From the NCBI GenBank assembly GCA_963772645.1, contig CAVYYD010000011.1, forward strand, positions 372,001-436,000: 64,000 nucleotides of DNA, given 5' to 3'. Below the pieces are notes generated by a model. The model was not told the DNA's origin. It did no database searches and saw only the letters and a program-made list of their open reading frames with translations. Positions 26,310-35,229 of this stretch are shown here, in pieces. This DNA is from DASSQJ01 sp963772645. GTDB lineage: Bacteria > Actinomycetota > Actinomycetes > Actinomycetales > Dermatophilaceae. Made by a program: the position numbers and the translations under genes. The stretch's first letter is position 1. Every line of letters starts with the position of its first letter.

Positions 26310-27413
26310 GTGAGCGTGGACCAGGGGACCGGAACGGACCGGCGACCGACCCTCGCGGTCGTCGGCGTCACCGGGGCCGTCGGCCGCGTCGTCGTCCAGG
26401 TGCTCGCGATGCGGCGTCACCACTGGGGGGCCGTCCGCCTCGCCGCCGGGGACGAGGACGTCGGCAGCACCGTCTCGCTGGGTGGTGAGGACGTCCTCGT
26501 CGAACCGCTCTCCGAGGAGTTCTTCGACGGCGTCGACGTCGCCATCTTCGACATCCCGCCGCAGATCGCCGGCCACTGGGTCGAGCTCGCCGCGGGCCGC
26601 GGGGTCGTCGCGATCGACAACAGCACGGTCTTCCGCACCGAGCCGGACGTGCCGCTCGTCGTCCCGGAGGTGAACCCGCGCCGGGTCACCGACCGCCCCC
26701 GCGGCATCATCGCCAACCCCGGTGCGACGGTGATGACGATGATCGACGCGCTCGCGGTCCTGCACGGCGGATGGGAGCTGAGCGACCTCGTCGTCACGAC
26801 CCTCCAGGCGGCCTCCGGGCTCGGCCGTGCGGGGATGAACCGGCTGCACGACGAGCTCGACGTCGTCCACGGCGACCGCGAGCTCGGCACCCGGCCGGGC
26901 GACGTGCGCCGCCTCCTCGAGCACGAGCTCGGCGGCGAGTCACCGTTCCCGGCTCCGTTGGCGCTCAACGTCATCCCGTTCGTCGGCCACCACGTGGGTG
27001 ACGGCTGGACCTCCGAGGAGGTCAAGGTCCGCGACGAGACCCGCAAGATCCTCGACCTTCCCGACCTGCCGGTGTCCGCGACCTGCGTGCGGGTGCCGGT
27101 GGTGTCCTCGCACTGCGTCTGCGTCCACGCGACCTTCGCGCGGCGGATCAAGGTGGAGGACGCCCGGCGTGCCCTCGTCGAGGCGCCGGCCGTCGTGGTC
27201 CTCGACGACCCCGACGAGCCGGAGTTCCCGACCCCGAACGACGCCGTGGGTGCCGACCCCCGCTTCGCCGGCCGCATCCGGCAGGCCCCCGGCCAGCCGA
27301 CGACGCTCGAGCTGTTCATCACCGGTGACAACCTGCGCAAGGGGGCGGCCCTCAACATGGTCCAGACCGCGGAGCTCGTCGCCGCCGAGGGGACGGCCGA
27401 ACCGCCGGCCTGA
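26310..27413 (+). CDS. Aspartate-semialdehyde dehydrogenase-like protein lacking the catalytic cysteine
   Basis: A 367-aa protein with an N-terminal NAD(P)-binding domain (LAVVGVTGAVGRVVVQVL) and an Asd dimerisation/catalytic domain. The expected active-site motif NPNCTT is NPGATV here, so residue 139 is Ala instead of Cys; the surrounding IIANP and the later SATCVRVPV and SHC (His) segments are retained. Without that Cys the phosphorylating dehydrogenase reaction should not work. It abuts lysC (TAG-GTG), the normal asd position. It may be a pseudo-enzyme (compare E. coli Usg-1) with the true asd elsewhere. The codons are unambiguous: aac ccc ggt gcg. Confidence 0.85.
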   Translation: MSVDQGTGTDRRPTLAVVGVTGAVGRVVVQVLAMRRHHWGAVRLAAGDEDVGSTVSLGGEDVLVEPLSEEFFDGVDVAIFDIPPQIAGHWVELAAGRGVVAIDNSTVFRTEPDVPLVVPEVNPRRVTDRPRGIIANPGATVMTMIDALAVLHGGWELSDLVVTTLQAASGLGRAGMNRLHDELDVVHGDRELGTRPGDVRRLLEHELGGESPFPAPLALNVIPFVGHHVGDGWTSEEVKVRDETRKILDLPDLPVSATCVRVPVVSSHCVCVHATFARRIKVEDARRALVEAPAVVVLDDPDEPEFPTPNDAVGADPRFAGRIRQAPGQPTTLELFITGDNLRKGAALNMVQTAELVAAEGTAEPPA

Positions 27414-27484
27414 CCGACGCCCAGACCGACGCCACGACCGCAGGCCCGACCGACGCCCCGACCGCCGGCTCGACCGCCGGCCCC
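27413..27484. repeat. Six degenerate 12-bp tandem repeats
   Basis: Units beginning ACCG(A/C)CGCC and 12 bp long run in phase from 27413 to 27484, immediately after the stop of the Asd-like gene (sharing its last base). In one frame they read as an Ala/Thr/Pro-rich repeat. They may be the worn end of a low-complexity tail or simple tandem slippage. Confidence 0.75.
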
Positions 27485-27564
27485 CCGGAGCCGCCACAAT
27501 GGTGGCGGGACCCCGGCGTCCCGTCACCAGGTCTCGACCCGACCCCGCACCCGAGGAGCGTCCC

Positions 27565-28764
27565 ATGACCGTCCGGACCGTCGCCATGCTCACCGCCGGT
27601 GGGCTGGCCCCGTGCCTGTCCTCCGCCGTCGGCGGCCTCATCGAGCGCTACACCGCGGTGGCGCCGGACGTGCGGCTGATCGCCTACCGCAACGGCTACG
27701 CCGGGCTGCTCCGGGGCGACTACGTCGAGGTCACGCCGGAGATCCGGGAGAAGGCCTACCTGCTCCACCGCTTCGGCGGCTCCCCGATCGGCAACAGCAG
27801 GGTCAAGCTGACCAACGTCGCCGACTGCGTCAAGCGCGGCCTCGTCCGGGAGGGGCAGGACCCGCTGCACGTCGCGGCGGAGCAGCTGACCTCCGACGGC
27901 GTGGACGTCCTGCACACGATCGGCGGCGACGACACGAACACCACCGCCGCCGACCTCGCGGCCTACCTGCACGAGAACGACTACGACCTCACCGTCGTCG
28001 GCCTGCCGAAGACGATCGACAACGACGTCGTGCCGATCCGCCAGAGCCTCGGCGCCTGGACCGCTGCCGAGCAGGGCAGCAGGTTCGCGCAGAACATCAT
28101 CGCCGAGCACTCCTCGAACCCGCGGATGCTCATCGTCCACGAGGTCATGGGCCGCCACTGCGGGTGGCTGACCGCCGCGACCGCCGCGAGGTACCACGCC
28201 TGGGTCGGCGAGCAGGAGTACCTCCCCGAGATCGGCAACGACCCGCGCGGCTGGGACGTCCACGCCGTCTTCGTCCCCGAGGTGCACATCGACCTGCACG
28301 CCGAGGCCGACCGGCTGCGCACCGTCATGGACGAGGTCGGCTGCGTCACCATCTTCCTCTCCGAGGGCGCCGGGGTCTCCGAGGTCGTCGCCGAGCTGGA
28401 GGCGGCCGGGCAGAAGGTGCCGCGCGACCCCTTCGGGCACGTCCAGCTCGACAAGGTCAACCCCGGGGCCTGGTTCGCCAAGCACTTCTCCCACCTCCTC
28501 GGCGCCGAGAAGACGATGGTCCAGAAGTCCGGCTACTTCTCCCGGTCCGCGCCGGCCAACGAGCGCGACCTGGCCCTCATCAAGGAGTGCACCGACCTCG
28601 CCGTCGACTGCGCGCTGCGGGGCGAGCCGGGGGTCATCGGCCACGACGAGGAGCGAGGCGACGAGCTGCGTGCCATCGAGTTCCCGCGGATCCGGGGCGG
28701 CAAGGCGTTCGACCCCGCGGTGCCGTGGTTCGCCGAGCTCCTCTCCTCGATCGGCCAGTCCTGA
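27565..28764 (+). CDS. pfp: Pyrophosphate--fructose-6-phosphate 1-phosphotransferase
   Basis: A 399-aa PFK-family enzyme phosphorylating fructose-6-phosphate reversibly with PPi. The diagnostic GGDDTNTTAADLAAYL (GGDD rather than GGDG) indicates PPi rather than ATP use; the catalytic PKTIDNDV and MGRHCGWLTAATA are intact. GAGGAG is 6 nt before the ATG. Monocistronic or grouped with the small membrane gene downstream. Confidence 0.93.
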   Translation: MTVRTVAMLTAGGLAPCLSSAVGGLIERYTAVAPDVRLIAYRNGYAGLLRGDYVEVTPEIREKAYLLHRFGGSPIGNSRVKLTNVADCVKRGLVREGQDPLHVAAEQLTSDGVDVLHTIGGDDTNTTAADLAAYLHENDYDLTVVGLPKTIDNDVVPIRQSLGAWTAAEQGSRFAQNIIAEHSSNPRMLIVHEVMGRHCGWLTAATAARYHAWVGEQEYLPEIGNDPRGWDVHAVFVPEVHIDLHAEADRLRTVMDEVGCVTIFLSEGAGVSEVVAELEAAGQKVPRDPFGHVQLDKVNPGAWFAKHFSHLLGAEKTMVQKSGYFSRSAPANERDLALIKECTDLAVDCALRGEPGVIGHDEERGDELRAIEFPRIRGGKAFDPAVPWFAELLSSIGQS

Positions 28765-28786
28765 CCCGCGCGGGTCACCACCGGCC

Positions 28787-29017
28787 GTGACCGACAGCGG
28801 GACCCTCGATGCCTGGTGGGTGGCCGTCGTCGTCTACGCCGTCCTGTTCGTCGGCCAGCGCCTGCACCGGGCACGCGCCTGGCGGCCGCCCGAGTGGCCG
28901 GACGCCGACTACGGCTGGAAGGTGACCCACCTGCACTGGGTGCCGTTCCACGTGCTCGACGTCGTCTTCGGGGTGCCCCTGGTCCTCGCGCTCGTCGTCG
29001 CCCTGCTCGCGATCTGA
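28787..29017 (+). CDS. Small membrane protein (76 aa)
   Basis: GTG start; one membrane helix near residues 8-24, a polar middle (RAWRPPEWPDADYGWKVTHL) and a second hydrophobic helix at the C-terminus (FHVLDVVFGVPLVLALVVAL). It lies 22 nt after pfp and ends at a strong hairpin. No family recognised. Confidence 0.5.
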   Translation: MTDSGTLDAWWVAVVVYAVLFVGQRLHRARAWRPPEWPDADYGWKVTHLHWVPFHVLDVVFGVPLVLALVVALLAI

Positions 29018-29050
29018 GCGGGGGCCGCGGCCGGCGGCGCCGGCCCCCGC
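29018..29050 (+). terminator. Hairpin terminator after the pfp unit
   Basis: GCGGGGGCCG (29018-29027) pairs with CGGCCCCCGC (29041-29050); it overlaps the stop codon's last base region and has no T run. Confidence 0.65.
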
Positions 29051-29070
29051 GGCGCGCTCGGCCGCCGCTC

Positions 29071-29109
29071 GGTGGTGGATCGTCACCGCCGCGGCGACGA
29101 CCCACCACC
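29071..29109 (-). terminator. Hairpin, probable terminator of the two-component operon
   Basis: GGTGGTGG (29071-29078) pairs with CCACCACC (29102-29109), extended inward by TCGTC/GACGA. It lies downstream of the histidine kinase stop on the minus strand. The rest of 29110-29266 shows no gene. Confidence 0.5.
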
Positions 29110-29266
29110 TGCGGGGCCCTCCGACAGGCCACCGGGAGGCACCGTCCCCCTGCGACGGCGCCCCGACCACTGTGCCGCCCGGGCGCAGCCCGGTCGAGGG
29201 GGACCACCCGTGCGTCGGCAGTGGTGCTGGCACCACCGCGAGGTCCGGCCGGCCCGCACCGCGGGC

Positions 29267-30487
29267 TCAGGCAGGGCGCACCGGGTGGTGGAACACCCCG
29301 GCGACGGTCGACCCGGCGCCCCGAGTGCTCGTCAGGGTCAGCTCACCGCCGGCGGCCCGCACCCGGTCGCGGATGTTCGTGATGCCCCGCGCGCCGGGCG
29401 TCTCGGCCCGGTCGAAGCCGACGCCGTCGTCGGCGACGCTGAACCGCAGCGCCGCGCCGTCGTCGAGGACCGCGACGGTGATCAGGGATCCGCCCGAGTG
29501 CCGGTCGGCGTTCTGCATCGCCTCGAGGCAGGAGAAGTACACCGCCGCCTCGACCGAGCGGTCGTAGCGCCGCACCCCCCGGACCTCGACGATGCACGGG
29601 AGGGCGGTACGGCGCGCCGCCGCCGGGAGTGCGCCGCCGAGCCCGCGCTCGTTGAGCAGCGGGGGGTAGATGCCGTGGGCCAGGTCGCGCGGCTCCCGGA
29701 TCGCCTCCTCGAGCTGGCCCTGCAGGCCGTGGACGATCTGGCGCGCCCGGTCCGGCTCGGCGTCGCAGAGCCGGTGGGCCCGTCCGAGGTCCACCGCCAT
29801 GGTGGCCAGGCGCTGCTGGGCGCCGTCGTGCAGGTCCCGCTCGATCGAGCGGCGCGCCTCCAGGGCGGCGCCGGCCACCCGGGCCCGGGACTCCTCGAGC
29901 TCACGGCGCTGCGCCGCTCGAGCCGCCGGACGTGGTCGCGAAGCCCGACGACGAGGACGGCGACGACGAGGGCGGTGGCGACCCCGACCATGACCGCACC
30001 CGGGGTCCGCGGCGAGCCGCCCGGTGCCGAGGCACGGCGCCACTCGCCTGAGGAAGACGACGGCCCCGGCCAACGGTACCGTCACCCCCGCGACCACCGA
30101 CCGCACCCGGGCCGGCACGTACTCCGCGACGATGACGAGGGGTACGAGCACGGCGAGCAGCCCGACCGGCGCGACGCGCGGACTGTCCCAGGTCAGGGCG
30201 AGGGCGAGGACCCAGTTCGTCGCGAGCACGAGGACGGCCGCACCCGCCGTCCGGCCACGCTCGGCCAGCCACAGCCCGACGAGGACGACCGACCCGGCGA
30301 CGGCCACGACGACCGCGTCGCGCAGGACGTCGGTGGAGCCGAGCACCGTGACCCCGAGGAGGACCAGGGCGACCGCGCAGGCCCACAGGGCCGCGGAGGT
30401 CACGAGGAGGTAGCCCCGGAGGCGCTGCGGCCCGGATCGGGCCATCTCGGGCGCCTTGAGCAGCTCGAGGAGTGCGTCGAGCCTCAT
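29267..30487 (-). CDS. Two-component sensor histidine kinase (NarL/DesK-type, HisKA_3)
   Basis: A nominal 406-aa protein with four or five N-terminal membrane helices, a HisKA_3 dimerisation helix with the phospho-accepting His in RSIERDLHDGAQQRLATMAV, and a HATPase with VADDGVGFDRAETPGARG. Between about 30003 and 29910 the reading frame yields an Arg-rich stretch, while another frame gives a perfect final helix (AVMVGVATALVVAVLVVGL, then RDHVRRLERR). Two compensating indels therefore hide the last membrane helix. Start ATG overlaps the regulator stop by 4 nt. Signal unknown. Confidence 0.85.
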   Translation of the reverse strand: MRLDALLELLKAPEMARSGPQRLRGYLLVTSAALWACAVALVLLGVTVLGSTDVLRDAVVVAVAGSVVLVGLWLAERGRTAGAAVLVLATNWVLALALTWDSPRVAPVGLLAVLVPLVIVAEYVPARVRSVVAGVTVPLAGAVVFLRRVAPCLGTGRLAADPGCGHGRGRHRPRRRRPRRRASRPRPAARAAQRRELEESRARVAGAALEARRSIERDLHDGAQQRLATMAVDLGRAHRLCDAEPDRARQIVHGLQGQLEEAIREPRDLAHGIYPPLLNERGLGGALPAAARRTALPCIVEVRGVRRYDRSVEAAVYFSCLEAMQNADRHSGGSLITVAVLDDGAALRFSVADDGVGFDRAETPGARGITNIRDRVRAAGGELTLTSTRGAGSTVAGVFHHPVRPA

Positions 30488-31188
30488 CGCGGCCCGTCCG
30501 GGCCCGGGGGCACCGGCGGCCGGCCCGACTCACCGAGGTAGAGGAGCACGGCCGCGACCCGTCGGTGGGTGTGGTCCCCGTGCCCTAGGTCGAGCTTGGT
30601 GAAGATCGAGTTGATGTGCTTCCCGACGGCCCGGCCGGTGACGTGCAGCCGCGAGGCGATGTGCGCGTTCGACGCGCCGCCGGCGATGAGGGCCAGCACC
30701 TCGCGTTCGCGCGCGGTGAGCCGCGCGACCGGGCTCGCCTCGAACCGCATCCGGTGGCGGATCAGCGCGTCGACGACGTGCGGGTCGATGACGCTCTCGC
30801 CGCGGCGCACCGCCTCGAGCGCACCGACGAGCTGGTCGACGTCGGACACCCGCTCCTTGAGGAGGTAGCCGCGCCCGGTGCTGCCTCCGGCGACGAGCGC
30901 GAGAGCGCCCTCGGCATCGGCGTGCTGGGAGAGCACGACGACCCCGAGCCGGGGGTGACTGCGGCGGAACCGCTCGGCGGCGCGGATCCCCTCGTCGGTG
31001 TGCGTCGGCGGCATCCGGATGTCGGCCAGGACGACGTCGGGGGACCGCGAGTCGACGACGGCCACGAGGGCGTCGAGGTCACCGGCCTCCAGGACCTCGG
31101 CGACCGCGGGATGCTCGGCGAGGAGGGCGACGAGCCCCTGGCGCAGCAGGACATTGTCCTCGGCGAGGGCCACCCTCATCCCGGCCAT
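30484..31188 (-). CDS. NarL/LuxR-type response regulator
   Basis: A 234-aa regulator: receiver domain with the acidic pocket in ALAEDNVLL and the phospho-Asp in PDVVLADIRMP, then a LuxR HTH (LTAREREVLALIAGGASNAH). The pair with the overlapping kinase gene is clear. Start taken at ATG 31188 because TACGAT lies 5 nt upstream (near-leaderless); ATG 31179 is an alternative. Its HTH resembles the remnant at 6217-6381. Confidence 0.88.
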   Translation of the reverse strand: MAGMRVALAEDNVLLRQGLVALLAEHPAVAEVLEAGDLDALVAVVDSRSPDVVLADIRMPPTHTDEGIRAAERFRRSHPRLGVVVLSQHADAEGALALVAGGSTGRGYLLKERVSDVDQLVGALEAVRRGESVIDPHVVDALIRHRMRFEASPVARLTAREREVLALIAGGASNAHIASRLHVTGRAVGKHINSIFTKLDLGHGDHTHRRVAAVLLYLGESGRPPVPPGPDGPR

Positions 31189-31322
31189 GCCCCATCGTAG
31201 GAGGTCCGCGGCACCGGGCCGCCGATCCCGGCCCACGTGCACCGGCCTCCCGCCCGGCCCATCCCGAGCTCGGCCGGGCGGCCCTACCGGTGCCCGCACG
31301 GTTCACGGCAGGATGGCGCCCG

Positions 31323-32996
31323 ATGCTCTCCGACCTGTTCCTGACCCCCGACGAACGTGGCAACCCCGCCGCCCGCGTCGACGACCACCACGGCGCCGGC
31401 GTGGCCTGGAGCGAGGGCAACGTGGTGCGGCCGGTGGTCCACGGCGGCCCGTACTTCGCCGAGCTGGCCGAGCGGGTCGGCGAGATGGGCGAGGGGGACC
31501 TCGTCCTCTTCGTCGACTGGCGTGGTGACCCGGACGAACGGCTCGCCGACGAGCCGGGCGTCACGCTGTCCTCGGTCCTCGCCGACGCCGCCCGGCGCGG
31601 GGTCGACGTCCGGGGCCTGCTCTGGCGCTCGCACTGGCGGCGGCTCGGCTTCCACTCGGAGAAGTCCCGGATGCTCGGCGAGGACATCAACGAGGCCGGT
31701 GGCCAGTGCCTGCGCGACATGCGGGTGCGGACCTGGGGGGCCCACCACCAGAAGTTCGTCGTCCTGCGCCACCGCGAGGACCCGGCCCGCGACGTCGCCT
31801 TCGTCGGCGGCATCGACATCTGCCACGGCCGGCGCGACACCATCGAGCACGAGGGCGACCCGCAGCCCATCGCGATGCCGCGGGTCTTCGGGCCGCGGCC
31901 GGCGTGGCACGACGTGCACTGCGCCATCCAGGGGCCGGCCGTCCACGACGTGGAGACCACCTTCCGGGAGCGGTGGGAGGACTCGACGCCGGTGACGCTC
32001 AACCCGGGCCGGCTCGCCTCGAGCCTGGCCCAGGGCGAGCAGCTCGAGCCGCGTCCGCTGCCCGAGCAGTGGCCGCCGCCCCCGGCGCGGGAGGACGGTC
32101 ACGAGGCGGTCCAGGTGCTGCGGACCTACCCCTCGTTGCTGCCGGCCGGGTTCGACTTCGCACCCGAGGGCGAGCGCAGCATCGCCGCCGGCAACGACAA
32201 GGCCGTCGAGCACGCTCGCCGCCTCATCTACCTCGAGGACCAGTACCTGTGGTCGGAGGAGGTCGGGCGGCACTTCGGCGCGGCGCTGCGCGACAACCCG
32301 CAGCTGCGGCTCATCTGCGTCATCCCGATCGTCCCGGACGTCGACGGCGCCCTCTCGCTCCCGCCGCAGCTCTACGGCCGCAAGCTGGCGATGGACCTTC
32401 TCCTCGAGGCCGGCCCCGAGCGGGTCGCGCTCTTCGGGCTCACCAGCCCGGCCGGCTTCCCGGTGTACGTCCACTCCAAGGTCTGCATCATCGACGACGT
32501 GTGGGCCAGCGTCGGCAGCGACAACTTCAACCGCCGGTCGTGGTCGAGCGACTCGGAGATGGCCGTCGCGGTCCAGGACACGCGGGTCGACGGGAACCGG
32601 GGGCCGGCACCGCGGGACGCCTTCGCCCTGCGGCTGCGTCGCCAGCTCGTCGGGGAGCACCTCGACCTCGACCCCGAGGAGGTCCCGGACGACCCGGAGC
32701 AGGTGTGGGACCTCATGGGCGCGGCGGCGGACGCGCTGGATTCCTGGTACGGCGAGGGCGGTCCGGACCGCGGGCGGGTCCACGTCCCCCGCCCGCGCGC
32801 GCCGCTGCGGGGCACGGCGGTCCGGTGGCGCCGCCCGGGCCGGCCCGCGACCGGAGCGGCCGGCCGGGACCGCCCACCCGGCCGGCTGCGCCGGATCGGG
32901 CCGCCGGAGCTGAACCGCTGGCAGACGCTGTGGGCCGAGCGCACCTACGGGGTCGTCGACCCCGACGGGACGCTCGGGCGTGACGACGCGATCTGA
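31323..32996 (+). CDS. Phospholipase D-like family protein
   Basis: A 557-aa protein with two PLD-type motifs. The second, VHSKVCIIDDVWASVGSDN, is a complete HxKx4D. The first, AHHQKFVVLRHRED, has His and Lys but Arg where the Asp is expected, followed by AFVGGIDICHGRRD. Relatives are bacterial cardiolipin synthase/PLD-like proteins. There is no signal peptide. The C-terminal about 70 residues are Arg/Pro-rich. ATG 31323 is preferred; GTG 31290 would add 11 residues. It is divergent from the response regulator. Confidence 0.85.
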   Translation: MLSDLFLTPDERGNPAARVDDHHGAGVAWSEGNVVRPVVHGGPYFAELAERVGEMGEGDLVLFVDWRGDPDERLADEPGVTLSSVLADAARRGVDVRGLLWRSHWRRLGFHSEKSRMLGEDINEAGGQCLRDMRVRTWGAHHQKFVVLRHREDPARDVAFVGGIDICHGRRDTIEHEGDPQPIAMPRVFGPRPAWHDVHCAIQGPAVHDVETTFRERWEDSTPVTLNPGRLASSLAQGEQLEPRPLPEQWPPPPAREDGHEAVQVLRTYPSLLPAGFDFAPEGERSIAAGNDKAVEHARRLIYLEDQYLWSEEVGRHFGAALRDNPQLRLICVIPIVPDVDGALSLPPQLYGRKLAMDLLLEAGPERVALFGLTSPAGFPVYVHSKVCIIDDVWASVGSDNFNRRSWSSDSEMAVAVQDTRVDGNRGPAPRDAFALRLRRQLVGEHLDLDPEEVPDDPEQVWDLMGAAADALDSWYGEGGPDRGRVHVPRPRAPLRGTAVRWRRPGRPATGAAGRDRPPGRLRRIGPPELNRWQTLWAERTYGVVDPDGTLGRDDAI

Positions 32997-33162
32997 CCGC
33001 CGGGTTCGGAGCAGCGCGCCCCGCTGTGGGATTCTGGGACCCGGCCGGCCCGGTCGGCGCAGCCCGGCAGGCGCGGCCGTCCGTGGGCCGCCGGCCCACG
33101 ACCCCGGCCCCCGCCCACCGACCCTCGACCCAGCCCGCGGCCCCGGCCGCGCAGGAGAGCCC

Positions 33163-34401
33163 GTGCCCGACGACCCCGCCACCGACTTCCGCCCGGTGAT
33201 CCTCGGTGGAGACATCACGGCCTACAGCCTCGTGCGCACGTTCCACGAGGCCTACGGCGTGCGCCCGCTGGTCGTCAACATGATGGAGGGCGGCCCGATC
33301 GGGCTCTCGACGCTCTGCGACCACCTCCACGTCGCGGACCTGGAGGACCCCGCCACCTTCGTCGAGACCCTGACCCGGGTGGGGCGCGAGCACGGCGGCG
33401 AGGGCCGGCCGGCCCTGCTCCTCGTCGCCGCCGGCGACTGGTACGTCGAGCGGATCACCCAGTTCCGCGAGCAGCTCGACCCGTGGTTCGTCATCCCCTA
33501 CATCGACGCCGAGCTGTTCGAGCAGGTCACGACCAAGGACTCCTTCTACGCCCTGCTCGACGAGGTCGGGGTGGACCACCCCGGGACGGTGCTCGCCGAC
33601 ATGTCGCAGGACCTGGGCGAGGAGCACGACCTGCCGTTCGGCTTCCCCGTCGTGGCCAAGCCCGCGCACTCCAGCGACTACTACTACGCGAAGTTCGAGG
33701 GCAAGAAGAAGGTCTTCGTCTGCGACACCCCGGCCGAGCTCGCCGACGCCCTGGCCCGGGTCCGGGCGAGCAGCTACGACGGGACGATGATCCTCCAGGA
33801 GTTCGTCCCCGGCGACGACACCCACATGCGGGTCCTCACCTGCTACTCCGACCGTGAGGGCGTCGTCCGGTTCGGCTCGCTCGGCCACGTCCTCCTCGAG
33901 GAGCACCACCCGCTGTCCATCGGCAACCCGTGCGTCATCATCACCACGGAGGCCGACGAGGTCGTCGACGAGGCGAAGCGGTTCCTCGAGCACGTCGGCT
34001 ACGTCGGCTTCTCCAACTTCGACATCAAGTACGACCGGCGCGACGGCTCGTACAAGTTCTTCGAGCTCAACGCCCGGCTCGGCCGGAGCAACTTCTACGT
34101 CACCGCCGGCGGCTACAACGTCGCCGAGTGGTACGTCCGGGACTGGGTCCGCCACGAGCGCCTCGAGGGGATGACGTACGCCCGCGGCGAGCACCTCTTC
34201 ACCTTCGTCCCGAAGTACGTCGTCAAGCACTACGTCCTCGACCCGGCCCTGCGAGCCAGGGCCCTTGACCTGATGCGCGCCGGACGGTCCAGCGACCCCA
34301 ACGCCTACGGCCCCGACCTGACCCTGAAGCGGCGCGCCTACAACCTCGCCTACCACGTCAACCACGTCCGCAAGTTCCGCAAGCACTTCGTCGCGCGATG
34401 A
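33163..34401 (+). CDS. ATP-grasp carboxylate--amine ligase (D-aspartate ligase-like)
   Basis: A 412-aa ATP-grasp enzyme. The N-terminus FRPVILGGDITAYSLVRTFH resembles the Asl family, the ATP-binding Lys is in GFPVVAKPAHSSDYYY, MILQEFVPGDDTHMRVL is the next strand pair, and the metal site is FFELNARLGRSN. Such ligases join a carboxylate to an amine; the Enterococcus AslFM adds D-aspartate to the lysine of peptidoglycan precursors. It overlaps an amino-acid racemase gene by 4 nt, just as aslFM sits next to racFM. GTG start with GGAG about 7 nt upstream. Substrates are inferred, not shown. Confidence 0.85.
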   Translation: MPDDPATDFRPVILGGDITAYSLVRTFHEAYGVRPLVVNMMEGGPIGLSTLCDHLHVADLEDPATFVETLTRVGREHGGEGRPALLLVAAGDWYVERITQFREQLDPWFVIPYIDAELFEQVTTKDSFYALLDEVGVDHPGTVLADMSQDLGEEHDLPFGFPVVAKPAHSSDYYYAKFEGKKKVFVCDTPAELADALARVRASSYDGTMILQEFVPGDDTHMRVLTCYSDREGVVRFGSLGHVLLEEHHPLSIGNPCVIITTEADEVVDEAKRFLEHVGYVGFSNFDIKYDRRDGSYKFFELNARLGRSNFYVTAGGYNVAEWYVRDWVRHERLEGMTYARGEHLFTFVPKYVVKHYVLDPALRARALDLMRAGRSSDPNAYGPDLTLKRRAYNLAYHVNHVRKFRKHFVAR

Positions 34402-35123
34402 GCACGTCACCGCGGGAGCGCAACGAGCCGGTCGGGGTCCTCGGCGGCCTCGGGCCGGCTGCGACGGTGCACTTCATGCACCGGCTCGTCGAGCTCACCG
34501 ACGCCGCCCGCGACCAGGACCACGTCGACCTCCTCGTCTGGCAGCACGGGTCGATCCCCGACCGCACCGCCGCCCTGCTCGGCGCCGGGGAGAGCCCCGA
34601 ACCGGCGCTCGTCGCCGACGCCGTCGCCCTCGAGCGGGCCGGCGCGCGCTTCATCGCCATCCCGTGCAACACCGCGGTGGTCTGGGTCGAGCGGTTGCGC
34701 GCCGCGGTCGGCGTCGACGTCCTCGACACGGTCGACGAGACGGTCGCGGCCGCGCGTCGGGCCGTGCCCGGGCTGACCCGCCTCGGGGTGCTCGCCACGG
34801 ACGGGACGCTCTTCGCCGGCACGTACGCCGCCGCCGCGCGGCGGGCCGGTGTCGAGCTCGTCGTCCCCGAGCCCGAGGTCCAGCGGGAGGCGATGTCGGT
34901 GATCTACGACGGGGTGAAGGCCGGGAACCCGGTTCCGCGAGGGCGCTTCGAGGCCCTCGTCGAGCACCTGCGCGGGCTCGGCGCCGAGGCGGTGGCGCTG
35001 GGCTGCACCGAGCTGTCGGTGCTGGCCGGCGAGCTCGGCGTCGACGACCCGTCCGTCGTCGACTCGATCGACGCGGTCGCGCGCGAGGTCATCCGCCGGG
35101 CGGGCGCGCCGCTGCGCGGCTGA
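34398..35123 (+). CDS. Aspartate/glutamate racemase family protein
   Basis: A 241-aa PLP-independent racemase. The two catalytic cysteines are in AIPCNTAVVW and ALGCTELSVLAG; the N-terminus VGVLGGLGPAATVHFMHRL is typical of aspartate racemases. ATG overlaps the ATP-grasp stop (ATGA). It would supply D-aspartate or a similar D-amino acid to the ligase; both being in one operon supports this. Which amino acid is racemised is unproven. Confidence 0.88.
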   Translation: MSTSPRERNEPVGVLGGLGPAATVHFMHRLVELTDAARDQDHVDLLVWQHGSIPDRTAALLGAGESPEPALVADAVALERAGARFIAIPCNTAVVWVERLRAAVGVDVLDTVDETVAAARRAVPGLTRLGVLATDGTLFAGTYAAAARRAGVELVVPEPEVQREAMSVIYDGVKAGNPVPRGRFEALVEHLRGLGAEAVALGCTELSVLAGELGVDDPSVVDSIDAVAREVIRRAGAPLRG

Positions 35124-35143
35124 ACCCGCTGCGCGGCCGAACC
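35110..35143. repeat. 17-bp tandem duplication at the racemase stop
   Basis: CGCTGCGCGGCTGAACC (35110-35126) is followed at once by a copy with one change, T to C (35127-35143). The TGA stop lies in the first copy; the second has CGA. Confidence 0.85.
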
Positions 35144-35229
35144 CGCCGGGCGGGCTGTCTCGTCGGCCACAGGGGCGCCCCTCCGGTGGCCCTCCTGGCT
35201 AGCGTGGGGAGCGGGCCGGAGGAGGAGCG

